Assembly: GCA_039583875.1 (NCBI GenBank)
Contig: CM077159.1
Coordinates: 100,429,707-100,493,706, forward strand
DNA: 64,000 bases
Direction: 5' to 3'
From: Platanthera guangdongensis
Lineage: Eukaryota > Streptophyta > Magnoliopsida > Asparagales > Orchidaceae
The notes beneath the pieces were generated by a model. The model was not told the origin of the DNA. It saw nothing but the letters and a program-made list of their open reading frames with translations, and did not search any database. Of this stretch, positions 46,128 to 57,756 are shown in pieces (positions within the stretch are counted from its first letter, which is position 1; each line of letters starts with the position of its first letter). Both the position numbers and the translations under genes were made by a program.

Positions 46128-46936
46128 AATGCACAATGTATTTCTATGGTTTTTTTAGGAAACCTTTTATAGCTGTTTGATTTCGAATCTCTCTATAAAT
46201 ACCTAGGATAATTTCAAAATCAAAAAGGATCCAAAACCTAATTGCTAATTTTGATCTACAAGAACTTCCCGAAAACGTTTTATGTCGACCTCTCGATACC
46301 TGCTTAGCGAAATACTTCTGATCGGTCGCGACTTCAAGCAATACACTTCTTCTACGACATCTTCGACTGGATAGATTCTTTCTTCAAGATTCTTTCTACT
46401 TAAGTCCAAGTCGGTTGAAGATTGAAGATCCAAATTTCACGATCCAAAGATTTCAAGCTTTTCGAGTTCTCTAAGATTCAAGATCAACCATTCCAAGAAT
46501 GTTAGATCAAGACTTGTGGTCATGTGTTGTTGTAATATTATTTTAAATTGTGTAGGAGATTTTTCTCTGAGTTTTGTAGATCCGTGTGTGGATCGAGAGA
46601 GTAGATCTAGTAGTGGATCGTGGTTATAGATCCGATTTGTGGATCGAGTTGTAGGAGAGTTTGTTCTTCGAGTTGTATGAGCGTCGTCTCCGAGGAGTAG
46701 GAGTTGCGACTCCGAGGTGTAAGATTTGACGAAATCTGAGTTTGGTGAAGTAGATGAATCTGCCCTTCATGGGAGATTGGTGAGGCGGGATAGTGGACGT
46801 ACCCAACTCGGGGAACCACTATAAAATCTTTGGGTTTGTGTGCTTGTTATTTAAGATTACTTTTATTCCGCAAAAAGACGCAAATATCACATATTCACCC
46901 CCTCTAGGTGATTTAGGTAGACGCTAGATATTTTGA
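46128..46936 (+). repeat. Element H 5' LTR, partial (R/U5 side)
   Basis: TATAAATA at 46194-46201 is followed by a leader with repeated CGAG/TCCGAG-TGTAGGAG units (46555-46720). The conserved GGGGAACCACTATAAA (46810) and TTCACCCCCTCTAGGTG blocks come next, then an end at TATTTTGA. The U3 side is missing or replaced at 46128. It resembles LTR F in layout. Confidence 0.6.
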
Positions 46937-46938
46937 AT

Positions 46939-46952
46939 TGGTATCAGAGGGA
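46939..46952 (+). other. Primer binding site, element H
   Basis: TGGTATCAGAGGGA two bases after the LTR end; initiator-Met type. Confidence 0.85.
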
Positions 46953-47023
46953 GGTTTGTCAAATAAGGTTAACATCTTGATCAAGATCCCTGATCTAGCA
47001 TTCAGAGATTCTGCACTTTCACC

Positions 47024-47080
47024 ATGGATCGAAGCAAAGATATATCATTTATGAAACTACCGGTGTGTACAAAGGAAAAC
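47024..47080 (+). pseudogene. Element H gag start, cut by assembly gap
   Basis: The ATG at 47024 opens MDRSKDISFMKLPVCTKEN, like the SMKLPICRKE start of gag in A and B. It runs into N at 47081. Only 19 codons are visible. Confidence 0.6.
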
Positions 47081-47580
47081 NNNNNNNNNNNNNNNNNNNN
47101 NNNNNNNNNNNNNNNNNNNNNNNNNNNNNNNNNNNNNNNNNNNNNNNNNNNNNNNNNNNNNNNNNNNNNNNNNNNNNNNNNNNNNNNNNNNNNNNNNNNN
47201 NNNNNNNNNNNNNNNNNNNNNNNNNNNNNNNNNNNNNNNNNNNNNNNNNNNNNNNNNNNNNNNNNNNNNNNNNNNNNNNNNNNNNNNNNNNNNNNNNNNN
47301 NNNNNNNNNNNNNNNNNNNNNNNNNNNNNNNNNNNNNNNNNNNNNNNNNNNNNNNNNNNNNNNNNNNNNNNNNNNNNNNNNNNNNNNNNNNNNNNNNNNN
47401 NNNNNNNNNNNNNNNNNNNNNNNNNNNNNNNNNNNNNNNNNNNNNNNNNNNNNNNNNNNNNNNNNNNNNNNNNNNNNNNNNNNNNNNNNNNNNNNNNNNN
47501 NNNNNNNNNNNNNNNNNNNNNNNNNNNNNNNNNNNNNNNNNNNNNNNNNNNNNNNNNNNNNNNNNNNNNNNNNNNNNNNN
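47081..47580. other. Assembly gap (500 N)
   Basis: A run of exactly 500 N, a conventional placeholder length. Left flank is gag of H, right flank is RT of E. The true distance and even continuity are unknown. Confidence 0.98.
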
Positions 47581-49017
47581 AGGAGTGCAAGTCTGGAACT
47601 TGATCCTAAAACCAAAGACCACACTCTCATTATGGAACAAAGTGGATCTTAGAAACAAATGGAGAGAATGAAATTATCATAAAAAATAAAGCTAGACTTG
47701 TTGCAAAGGGATATAGGCACGAAGAAGGTATGATTTGATCAAACCTTTGCACCAGTAGCAAGACCGAGGCAATCAGGATGTTCCATCCTATGCAACATAT
47801 CAAGGGTTAAGGTATAACAAATGGATATAAAGTCAGCTTTCTGATGGAATTCTGAAGGAAGAAGTCTATGTAGAGCAGCCTCAGGTTTTGTTGATTCTCT
47901 AAACCAGATTATGATATAAGACTTAGGAAGGCTTTGTATGGTTAAAACAATCCCCAAGGGCTTGGTATGAAACCCTGTCTAGTTTCCTCATTGAGAACAA
48001 ATTCTCAAGTGGGAAAATAGACAAGACTCTATTCCTTAGGGAATCAAAGGCAAGATTATCTTAGTCCAAATATATGTAGATGACATAATATTTAGGTCTA
48101 TAGAAAGTAGTCTTTACAGAAAGTTTGCAAAACTTATGCAAGGATAATTTGAAATGAGCAGTATGGGGGAACTTAAGTTTTTCTTGGGTCTCCAAGTTAA
48201 ACAGACTGAAGATGGCTTGGCCATATGCCAGTCTAAGTTCACCGTAGAGTTGATAAAGAAGTATGGTATGGAATCATCCACTACCATGAAAACTCCTATG
48301 GGGTCAAGCATGTCTCTAAGCAAAGATGATGCAGGGAAACCTGTAGATGAAACTTTGTATAGAGGGATAGTTGGCTCCCTACTGTATTTGACTGCTAGTA
48401 GACCAGATATCATGTATGCTATATGTATCTGTGCTAGGTACCAAGCATGCCCTAAAGAATCTCATCTGACAGCAGTCAAAAGGATTTTGAGATATCTTAA
48501 GGGCACACCTTATCTAGGCCTTCGGTACCCTAGGAATAGAGATTTTGTACTGACAGGTTATTCAGATGCAGATTTTGTAGGCTGCAAGAAAGATAGGAAG
48601 AGTACTATAGGAACCTGTCAATTTCTAGGTGGAAGGCTGGTGTCATGGAGCAGTAAGAAGCAAACCAGTGTGACTATCTCCACAGCTGAGTCAGAATATA
48701 TGGCAGCAGGAAGTTGCTGTGCACAACTTTTGTGGATTCAACACCAGCTAGAAGACTATGGTATTCAAGTAAGTAGAACACCTTTATTTTGTGATTCTAC
48801 AAGTGCAATTTCTATTGCAAATAATCCTGTCTCACATAGTAGGACTAAGCACATAGAAATTAAATACAATTTTCTTAGAGAACATGTAGAAAAAGAGGAT
48901 ATTTCCCTAGAATATGTTAACACAGATAATCAGGTTGCTGATATGTTTACTAAGCCACTAGATGAAACCAAATTCAATAATTTTAAAATTGAATTAGGAA
49001 TGTTAAACTTAGAATAG
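47581..49017 (+). pseudogene. pol: Element E pol, 3' part (RT and RNase H)
   Basis: Sequence collinear with pol of A and B from about residue 577 onward. Up to about 48150 many one- to four-base deletions destroy the frame, though YVDDIIF is recognisable at about 48074. From 48154 to 49017 the frame is open for 287 codons: [14 protein letters not shown], RNase [33 protein letters not shown] and MFTKPLDE to the stop. Confidence 0.92.
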
Positions 49018-49512
49018 TTTAACAATTGGCTAAGTAAAATAGTGTCGACACACATAGTTGTTTGTGTCAACACATAGAGGTGGTGTCGACATTTTAGAGA
49101 AATGGTGTCGACACATCTAGACAGTCAGTGTCGACACTTCAAAGAATTAGTGTCGACACATGCAGAGTAGGTGTCGACACATCCAGGGTGTTGTCGACAC
49201 TTAGGATTAACACAGAATTCGTCGAGTGAAGTATCGACTAATCGTCGAGCGTAGATGTATAAGTGTCGACACATATATTCTGTCGACTATATTTGTGTCG
49301 ACACATAGTTGTCGAGACATTAGAAGTAAGTGTCGACACTTTTCAACAGTGTCGACACATTTCAAGTATTTTGTCGTGCTTTTTCACCTTTGATTTTAGA
49401 AAGGTATAAATAGGTTTTCACCATTGTTTGTCGACACGCTCACCATAGTTTCGAGACCAAACTTGTGTGTCGAAAATTCTCTTCTCTAAATTCAAAATTT
49501 CTTCAAACCCTA
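49018..49512 (+). promoter_or_regulatory. Element E internal promoter for ORF3
   Basis: GTGTCGACAC array (49040-49370) including a patch with GAATTCGTCGAG and TCGTCGAGCG (about 49216-49245), so both palindrome types occur. TATAAATAGG follows at 49405-49414, about 100 bases before the ATG at 49513. AAACCCTA touches the ATG. Confidence 0.75.
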
Positions 49513-52291
49513 ATGGCTCCCAAGCTAGAAAAGAACATCAATGAAGGTTATGAGCTCGTGCGACACGCCTTTGACGACGCGGAACCAGAAATCCAAGGTA
49601 TGGTAACCCTAGTTGCAGAAACTGGGTTAGAGTATCTTGTTTCAGAACCAATCAAGATTTGGAAGAATGAGGTCCTTGAATTATTTAGTGCAGCTACACT
49701 TGATGAAACTGGACTCAAGATTAAGTCCACAGTCCATGGGGGCAAAAGTGAAAGTCACCCAGAAAAGTTTAAGAAAGATTCTACATCTACCTAGAACTAA
49801 AGAAGAGGAAGATGTACCTGCATCAAAGACAAAGGAGGCACTGCAATGGTGTGGACTTGATTCAAGCATGAAGATTGGATCAGTCTTTAATAGGAAAGGC
49901 ATGAACATGCAGGGCAAGTTCTTGTCTGAAATAGTTGGCTAAGTAATTCTGAGCAAGCCAGGTGGACATGATAGAATATCAGCTCACATGTTCAGTTTAA
50001 TGACAAGGATAATTTTCCAACTTAAAACTGATTGGTCGGCAGTAATGTTTGATAAGATAAAGGAAAGTCTGAAAAAGCCCAATCTGGGTAGGATTATGAG
50101 TTTATACTTAGCTGGAAGTATTCCAGAAGTGATGAACCAAGCTGCAGGTTCTAAGATAAACCATATGAGGAGAATGAATGTTAGAATTATCTCAAGGTGG
50201 GATAGATTATTAACCAAAGAAATGCCTACACCAGAAAAGACAACACCTCAGAAGAAGAAGAAAGCCATTGTGGCTCCTGAATCCTCAAGTAGCTCAGAAG
50301 AGCAGGTAGTTTTTAGTTCTGATGATGGAGAGGCTGAAAATGCTGGACAGTCACCATTAAGACCTGAAGATGCACAGAGGCAGGTGGAGCTACCATCTGC
50401 TAGCCCCATTCACCTGGATCCACTCCATGGGGAGCCTTAACATGTGGATGAGCCAACTCACTTAGATAGTGAAAGGGCCACCCAAATAATTCTTGAGGTA
50501 ATCAATGAAGTTAATCAATCTATTTTCAATATTGAGGATGAAGTATTAACTGAATCATTACTTGATGTTGATCAGCAAACTCAGTTACATAGTCAACCAC
50601 AGGATGTTGTCATGAAGTACACATCAGTTGTTGATAATGCTCCTGAGATAAGAGACTCTCCAGACCATACTCAACAGGAGTTTACACTAGAAGAGCTGTT
50701 CCCTGATTTATTACAAACTGATTTTCAGGGAGAGAGAGCAGCTGTTGAGGAGGAGTAAGATAACCTTGAGGGGGAGCATGTAAGATCACAGGAGGAGACT
50801 GCTAGAAAAGAGACTGAGGAGCTACCAAGAGCAGAAAAGGAATTGCCACCTACTCCACAGGATAGAGTAGACATTGATAGTACTTCTGACTCTGAAGATG
50901 AAGAGGCTGCTAGAGCCAAGAAAAGAAAGCTCTAGGTTTTCAAAAGGAGAAGCCAGACCTACAAGAAAGCACTGCACCCCATTGTTCCACAGCCTGCCCC
51001 AACTGCTGATTATAGTTCATTGATGGTGGCTTTACAGATCAAGCTAGATGAGCAAAGGAAGGCTTTACAAACTTATATGGATGAAGGACATAAATCCCTT
51101 CAATTTGATCTGGCTCAAGATATAAAATCTATTAGATTTGAAGTAAATCAAAACAAGAAGGAAATGACTGACTGTTTTCATAAAGAAGACAATGCAGTGG
51201 TATATCTGGCTACACATCAAGAGCAGATAAAGAAACAGGTTGATGACATGGCAGTGAAACAAGGATATGTCCTGGAAAACTAGATTAGAATGAATGACAA
51301 TTTAACTGAATCACATAATGTGATAGTAACTGAAATGCAGAATATTGCAGCTGCTCAAACTGCAGCAAGGACTGCTGCCAAGGCTGAGTTTGACAAACAC
51401 TTACAAGAGAGCCTCACTGCTGTTAAAACTGCCAATGAAGATTCTCAAAAGGCTATTACTGACAAGCTTCAAAGGTTAAACCCTTTTTATAAAGATGGAG
51501 TTAACTATTTGAATGCTCAAATCAGATTTCAGAAGGATGATCTTAGGGATCATATAGGAAGAGAAGTCATAAAGAGGGAGAGGGTATTAGTCAAAGCAGG
51601 CTCTGAACATGCTAAATGGATTTCAAACAGCATCAGAGCTACCCTTGGATATCCACCCTTGTGTGATGATGATAATGTAGCAGAATCTGTGAAAAATCCT
51701 GCATATTTTGGAGGTGAGCCAGCTGAAGTTGCACAAGTAATCTACCCTCCAACTGATTTTGAGATGATACATCAGGAGGTACAATCTATTTATAGCCCTC
51801 CTGAGGGTAATCAGAATATTATTTGTGAGAAAGTAGTACAGCCTGTGCTAGAGGAAGTCTTAAAGGAGCAAGAAGCTCAATTATCTAAGAAGATGTTCAG
51901 AGAACAGACATAGTTAAGGCCTGATTTTGAACAGTGGAGCCCAACTTCTAGGAATATCATATTGACTGCTTGGAAGGCTGCAAAGGATAATTTCCTAGAG
52001 AGGGGCAAATGGTATTCTGACCAGGAATGGAGAAAACATGAAGCTAGGTAAGAAGTCATAGTACAATACAGAAGGAAGGCTAAACTAGGGAAGCTACCTC
52101 CTAATGCACAGGAGCCTAGCAAGTATTTCCCTAAGACTTATCACTATTTTGAGAGACAGAAGATAAGCGCGGAAGAACATAAGAAGAAAGATCTTAAGGG
52201 AAAGAAGCCTGCTGATGATAATGATGCTCCAGTTCAAGACAAGATTCAATCTGGAAAGGGCATTGTTATCAAGGAGGCAGAACAACCATAG
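49513..52291 (+). pseudogene. Element E ORF3 (frameshift and stops)
   Basis: MAPKLEKNINEGYELVRHAF starts at 49513. A frameshift near 49740 moves the frame, which then continues to the end with stops at 49940, 50438, 50756, 50933, 51281, 51911 and about 52048. It retains the N-domain, a KKKKA basic cluster in place of RKKRK, the acidic linker, FKRRSQTYKKAL, coiled coils, LGYPPLCDDDNVAES and the tail YFPKTYHYFERQK...GKGIVIKE. It is closest to ORF3 of G. Confidence 0.88.
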
Positions 52292-52551
52292 AATAGAATT
52301 TTCTTAAGTTTACTACTCTGTAATCTTTTGCATTAAAATCTATGTAAACTTTTGATTAATGAAACTATTGGAAGTTATAACAAAACAATGTTTGATGTTC
52401 AATCTATTACATTGTTATTCTGATATAATTGTTTATACATGTTCTGTTTATACATGTTTAATTTTTACCCTGTCATATAATACTGTTATACATCATATTG
52501 AGTATTTATTATGAATGGTGTATATCATTGACTAAGGGTTATGACTTCTCC
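52292..52551 (+). other. Element E 3' untranslated stretch
   Basis: AT-rich, with TGTATATCATTGA shortly before the PPT as in A and B. Nothing else seen. Confidence 0.65.
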
Positions 52552-52565
52552 AAATAGGGGGAGAT
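52552..52565 (+). other. Polypurine tract, element E
   Basis: AAATAGGGGGAGAT before TGTTGGG. Confidence 0.92.
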
Positions 52566-54470
52566 TGTTGGGTACATTGGAAAATGTGTACCAGATTTGA
52601 AGAAGCCTCACCCTACTCAATGATATAGATCAAGGTATATTTGATGTGCTTTGAGTTTATATGTGCAGGTTAAGTAATTGCAGGAAATGCAGAAATGTTT
52701 CTAAGTCCATGTGTCGACACCTAGAGGTGAAGTGTCGACACTTATGAAGGCTTGTGTCGACACCTAGAGAAGCTGTGTCGACACTTGGAGTAATTGTGTC
52801 GACACCAGGAAAGGCAGAGTCGACACCAGAAGAAAAGTGTCGACACATATAGGCAGTGTCGACATACTGTGAAGAATTGTCAACATAATCTGTGTCGACA
52901 CTTAGAGGCAGTGTCGACACCCAGAGAAACTTTGTCGACATCAAATATGTTGACACCAGGAGGCTGTGTCGACACTCAGTAAGCTTCAACAAAGTTAAAG
53001 TACTTGTATCGACACAAAGGAGATGTGTCGACACTCAGCAAGTTTCAACACAAGAAGGCATGTGTCGACACAAAGGAGATGTGTCGACACTCAGCAAGTT
53101 TTCAACACAAGAAGGCATGTGTCGACACAAAGGAGTTGTGTCGACACACAACAGAATTCAACTAAGTGTTAAAGAAGAAGTACTTGTGTCGACACACTCA
53201 ATCAGTGTCGACACATTCTACAGAAGGCTTGTGTCGACACACAGAATCAGTGTCGACACATTCTGAAGAAGCAGTGTCGAGTAGCTGTTACAACAACATA
53301 AGGAGTTGTGTCGACACCATCAAGGCTAGTGTCGACACTTAGTCTACTTGTGTCGACACTTAGTCTATTTGTGTCGACACATAATGACTATCTGTCTCGA
53401 CACTTTTAGACAGTGACAGTGATTTCAAGAAGTGGCTGGATGACTTGAAAGCTGCCATTTCAACCGGTCAACTGCAACTGTCAGAGCTGTCAGGAGGTTG
53501 TTAGAAACCGGATCAGCCGGTCACCATGGAGAAAGTTTATATAAAGGCTTTTTCTTTCAACAGGGAGTAAGAAAATTAATCAATAGATTATTCATTGAAG
53601 ATCAATAACAGATTGAAGATCTACACAGAGATCTAACAACATAAAAGAAGAAGACCTTCGACAGAAGAACTAAGAAGTTGGAGAGAAAGAGAGCTCCTTC
53701 TAAGTAGAGCAACTGCTGAACCAGGCTGCTAAGTAAGATTCAGATTGAGATCTGAATCACAAGACAGAAGTTGATTGAAGATCATCTTCGCAGGAGATTC
53801 AACCCTACTGAGTTCTAATTCAAGAAGCTTTGAAGAAAGTTAAGGGAGGTTGATCTCTGCCAAGTTCTTCCAAGAACTCATCAAGAAGCCAGTCAACTCA
53901 TCTCTCTCTGTCAGGGTTATGGTTAATTACTTTGTATTATCAAATTCCAGTAGGATCTTGTATAGATCTGAGTTGTAAGCCTAAATCTATAAAGGCTGAG
54001 GTAGGACATTTGAGCCTGAGTGTAGGAGAATCAATTCTCTGAGTGTAGGCCTTGTTGAAGGCTGAGGTAGGGCTGTTTAGCCTGAGTGTAGGTCTTGTTG
54101 AAGACTGAGTGGTAGGGCTTTGTGCCTGAGTTGTAGGAGTGGGGACACTCTGAGTTGTAGGAACCTAGTTTTGGGTTCTGAGCTGTAGGATCTGAGGATC
54201 TGAGGAGTAGTGTAGACGTTAGGCCGAATCTAGTACATTACTAGATAGGCGAAGGGGGAAAGTGGATGTACCCAGACCTTGGGGAAGCACTATAAAAATC
54301 TGTGTGCACTCTGTGTGTGTTTATTTCTGTGATTGTTGAGCTAGCTATGCTGAATTGTTGTAGCAAATTGCAAATACAGGTTTAATAGTACATTGTTTCT
54401 GCCTTAAATTTAAATAGAAAAAAGTACACCTATTCACCGCCCCTCTAGGTGGTTAGGCACTATTTTTTCA
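52566..54470 (+). repeat. Element E 3' LTR (1905 bp)
   Basis: From TGTTGGGTACATTGG to CACTATTTTTTCA. Array of GTGTCGACAC at 52713-53400, CCGG-type palindrome 53506-53521, TATATAAAGG at 53538-53547, tandem CTGAGTGTAGG units (54005-54130), C-tract hairpin 54427-54451. The element inserted into LTR F; its 5' LTR is not in the window. Confidence 0.94.
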
Positions 54471-55671
54471 TCATTACTCGAGTAGCTATTTCCATATACT
54501 CGAGTAGTTCTTATTCACTCGAGTAGTTCAGCTCATCTACTCGAGTAACCCAGGATTCTATTCCGGAATTTATTCTAAGTCCCTGACTCGAGTAGTCAAT
54601 TTCTTTTCACTCGAGTAAAATTTATTGCACTCGAGTAGTCCAATGCCACTTCTCGTGTAACTGTTCTAGCACTCAAGTAAGTCTCTTTATACTCGAGTAG
54701 CTGCTCTTCATTTCCATATTTTCTCCAAGTATTTACTCGAGTAGTTATCTTCTGTTCACTTGAGTAGTTACATATAATACTCGAGTAGTTACATATAATA
54801 CTCGAGTAGTTGCTTCTTCACTCGAGTATATCAGTTCCACATTTTTCTGAAATTTTGTTAAGTCCAGATTTCTTAATGAACCTTGATGTGATTGGTCCAC
54901 GTGTACCTCATTAAGATCTAATTATGACTGTTACATCAGATCCTATATAAGGTATTGTCAAACCGACAAACCCTAAGAATCAGAAGTTTTTGCAGCCGAT
55001 TATTTTCTAAGTTCTCTGAATCTATTTCTCTCTCCAAGAATCGAAAGCCGCTACCGCCGATCATCATCGCTCTCATCCGGCTAGGGTTTTCGATTTAAGA
55101 CGATTCAGATCAAGAAGGTTTACAGATCGAGATCGTCGCTCAATTCCTCATCTTCTATCTGATCGTGTGAAGCCAAGAAAGTCCAGATCTGCTTTGCCGA
55201 GATTTTCTTCACCTCTCTGATAAAGCCGCAAAGTCTACAAGAGGAAGATCAAGGCTGATTGTTTGCAGATCTGAAAAGGATTCACTGTTTGTAATTTTTA
55301 CATTCGTTCTATTTCATTCTTGTAGGAGAATTTTCTCCGAGTGTTGGAGCTTTTGTCTCCGAGATTGTAGGAAGTTTTACCTTCCGAGTGTAGATCTGTT
55401 TTGTGCATCGAGATTGTAGGAACTTTGTTCCGAGGCATAGGATTGGGTTTCAATCCGAGATAGTGGAGTAGCCGAATCTAGTTTTTTGCTATATCGGTGA
55501 GGGAAAGTGGATGTACCCAAGGTTGGGGAACCACTATAAATCTTGCTTTGTTTGTGATTGATTAGTAGATAGTTTGTGCATAGTTCTTAAATTTTTATTC
55601 CACAAAAGACACACATCTCACCTATTGACCCCCCTTTATGTGATTTAGGTAGGAAATTAAACACGTTCATT
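54471..55671 (+). repeat. LTR F, partial, another copia LTR family with ACTCGAGT palindromes
   Basis: Begins at the E junction and carries an ACTCGAGT array (54476-54828), a CACGTG G-box (54898-54903), TATATAAGG (54944-54952), a leader with TCCGAG/TGTAGGA units, the conserved GGGGAACCACTATAAA block (55532) and a C-tract block (55610-55640). The end is perhaps at GTTCA near 55671. No primer site follows, so this may be a solo or truncated LTR. Confidence 0.75.
54476..54828. repeat. ACTCGAGT palindrome array
   Basis: About a dozen intact ACTCGAGT(A) octamers plus variants (ACTCAAGT, ACTTGAGT, TCTCGTGT). Start distances include 22, 19, 22, 23, 20, 21, 21 and 20 bp, matching the spacing of the GTGTCGACAC arrays although the word differs. 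Confidence 0.9.
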
Positions 55672-56079
55672 TTGTAACCAACATTTTGTAACTTGTAAAT
55701 TTTTTGAAACATTAATACAAGTTTGAATTACCACATTGTGGCCCTTTTTTCCTTTCTCGCATGCTTGTTGATTGATGATACTCACTAGGCTCATAGGATC
55801 GAGGAGGATGAGTACTTGTGGCGCTTTACTCACAGGTCGATATCATGCATAATCCTGCAGCCATTACTCGCACGATCGTAGTCGTTCCAACAACTCGCCT
55901 CCCGATACTCGCCTGCATCCTGTATATATACTCGCCATAACATACTCGCATATTGCTATGTCGTGCTCGCATACTTGCCGATACCTACTGTTATGCTCGC
56001 CATGACCTGCTTGCACCTGCATAATTTATTTTAATTTTCTTGAGTTACTTTTGATGGGCTCGAAGACCAGAGCCGACAC
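55672..56079. other. Non-coding stretch with ACTCGC words
   Basis: After LTR F comes AT-rich sequence, then at about 55860-56000 many ACTCGC/CTCGCAT words, similar in style to the Tat-like LTR piece at 18590-18690. No coding content is seen. It is probably part of a Tat-like element. Confidence 0.35.
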
Positions 56080-57060
56080 CCTGTGAGGAGCTGAGCTTGG
56101 TGGGTGGTTGGGAGTAGTCGACACCCAGCATGAGTCAAGCTCAACTGGTGGGGGGAATCAGTCAACACCCAACAGGAGCCAAGCTCAACTGAGGGTGGTG
56201 TGAGTCGACTCGGGGAGGCAAGTAGTCGGTCTGCAGGAGAGGAGCTCGTACAAAGATCTCAGACTATGACATCACTCAAGTGAGGATCTTGATCTCACTC
56301 GAGGAGGTCTTTGGCCAATATACAACTCGTGCAGGGACTTGGACTTACGACGACACTACCACTTGAGGACTTGAATGTTGGAGTCGACATCTCTCAGGAG
56401 CCTTGGTCAACTAGAGTGGTGTAGGTCGACTCAGGGAGGCAAGTAGTCGGTCTGCAGGAGAGGAGCTCGTATAGAGATCTCGGACTACGGTATCACTCCA
56501 GCGACGATCTTGATTTTACTCGAGGAGGTCCTTGTCCAATATGGAACTCGTGTAGGGACTTGGACTTACGGCGACACTGCGACTCGAGGACTTGAATATT
56601 GGAGTCGACATCTCTCAGGAGCCTTGCTTAACTAGAGTGATGTAGGTTGACTCTGGGAGGCAAGTAGTCGGTCTGTAGGAGAGGAGCTCGTACAGAGATC
56701 TCGAACTACGGCATCACTCCAGCGAGGATCTTGATCTCACGTGAGGAGGTCCTTGGCCAATATACAACTCGTGCAGGGACTTGGACTTACGACGACACTG
56801 CCACTTGAGGACTTGAATGTTGGAGTCGACAGCTCTTAGGAGCCTTACTCAACTAGAGTGATGTAGGTCGACTCGGGGAGGAAAGTAGTCGGTCTGCATG
56901 AGAGGAGCTCGTACAGAGATCTCGGACTACGACATCACTCCAGCGAGGATCTTGATCTCACTCGAGGAGGTCTTTGTCCAATATGCAGTAGAGAAGCTCG
57001 TGTAGGGACTTGGACATACGACGACACTACCACTCGAGGACTTGATATGTTGGAGTCGTT
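56080..57060 (-). repeat. 221-bp tandem repeats (about four units)
   Basis: The word AGTAGTCGGTCTG recurs at 56221, 56442, 56663 and 56884, each exactly 221 bases apart. The surrounding text (GGAGCTCGTA, GACTTGGACTTACG, CTCACTCGAGGAGGTC) is repeated with substitutions. The units lie downstream of a minus-strand Tat-like integrase, in the position of the 3' untranslated region. Tat/Ogre elements are known to carry tandem repeats there. Confidence 0.9.
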
Positions 57061-57154
57061 TTTTCTGTTACTTTAAGAGATTGACAAAGAATCAAGTGTA
57101 TCAATATCTTTGACGATGAAGAAATTAAGGAGAGTGACGATCTCGCGATGTCGA

Positions 57155-57330
57155 GTTGGGAGGTTGGCGTCCAACCCTGTTCCTGAAAGTTCTTCCAGTC
57201 GGAGGAGAGATGCAATCGGGGGTAGCTAGGCCGACATGCAAGGGGGGAGCTGATCTCGGCCGTCAATACAGTGGTTCGGTCTTACAAGGACGCTTATATC
57301 CCGAGGCATCATCCCATCAGCCGCCCTGGG
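57155..57330 (-). repeat. Direct duplication, copy 1 (offset 427 bp)
   Basis: The block with CAGTCGGAGGAGAGATGCAA (57196), GGCCGACATGCAAGG and CCCGAGGCATCATCCCATC recurs at 57583-57756. It contains a purine/pyrimidine run AGCTCCCCCCTTG on the minus strand that could be a polypurine-tract relative. Short ORFs here are not convincing. Confidence 0.8.
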
Positions 57331-57582
57331 CTATCTAGGAGGAATAGGTCGAAGGCACGTTTCCCAATCCAACCGTGGAAATCATTCTCAGCTCTGCCAC
57401 CTCGCTACGAGCTTAAACGCATGAGCAAGGGGTAATGTTCTTCCGAGGGTCCTCCAGGACAGACTCGTGACTAACATTTCCCTTGGTCCTATCCCTGCTC
57501 TTTGACCAATTATCCTGCCTTTGAAAATAATTGAAGGGTCGTTTCCCAAAAGGAGAGATTGGCAGTTGACCCTTCCTCGAAT
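57331..57582. other. Non-coding between duplicated blocks
   Basis: No motif or coding region recognised. It belongs to the Tat-like 3' region by position. Confidence 0.4.
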
Positions 57583-57756
57583 CCAAGAGGTTGGAGTCCA
57601 AACCTGTTCCAGCTAGTTCCTCCAGTCGGAGGAGAGATGCAATTGGGGGTAGCTAGGCCGACATGCAAGGGGGAGCTGATCTCGGCTGTCAATGCAGGGG
57701 TCCAGTCATACAAGGATGCTTATATCCCGAGGCATCATCCCATCGTCCGCCATGGG
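57583..57756 (-). repeat. Direct duplication, copy 2
   Basis: Second copy of the block at 57155-57330, with CAGTCGGAGGAGAGATGCAA at 57623. Confidence 0.8.

Noticed and set aside
47002..47671. ORFs spanning the N run
   Set aside because: They are translations of unknown bases.
53530..53560. Heat-shock element reading of TTCGTCGAA words
   Set aside because: Heat-shock elements need GAA/TTC blocks separated by two bases; here the gap is three and the TCGA core is the constant part.
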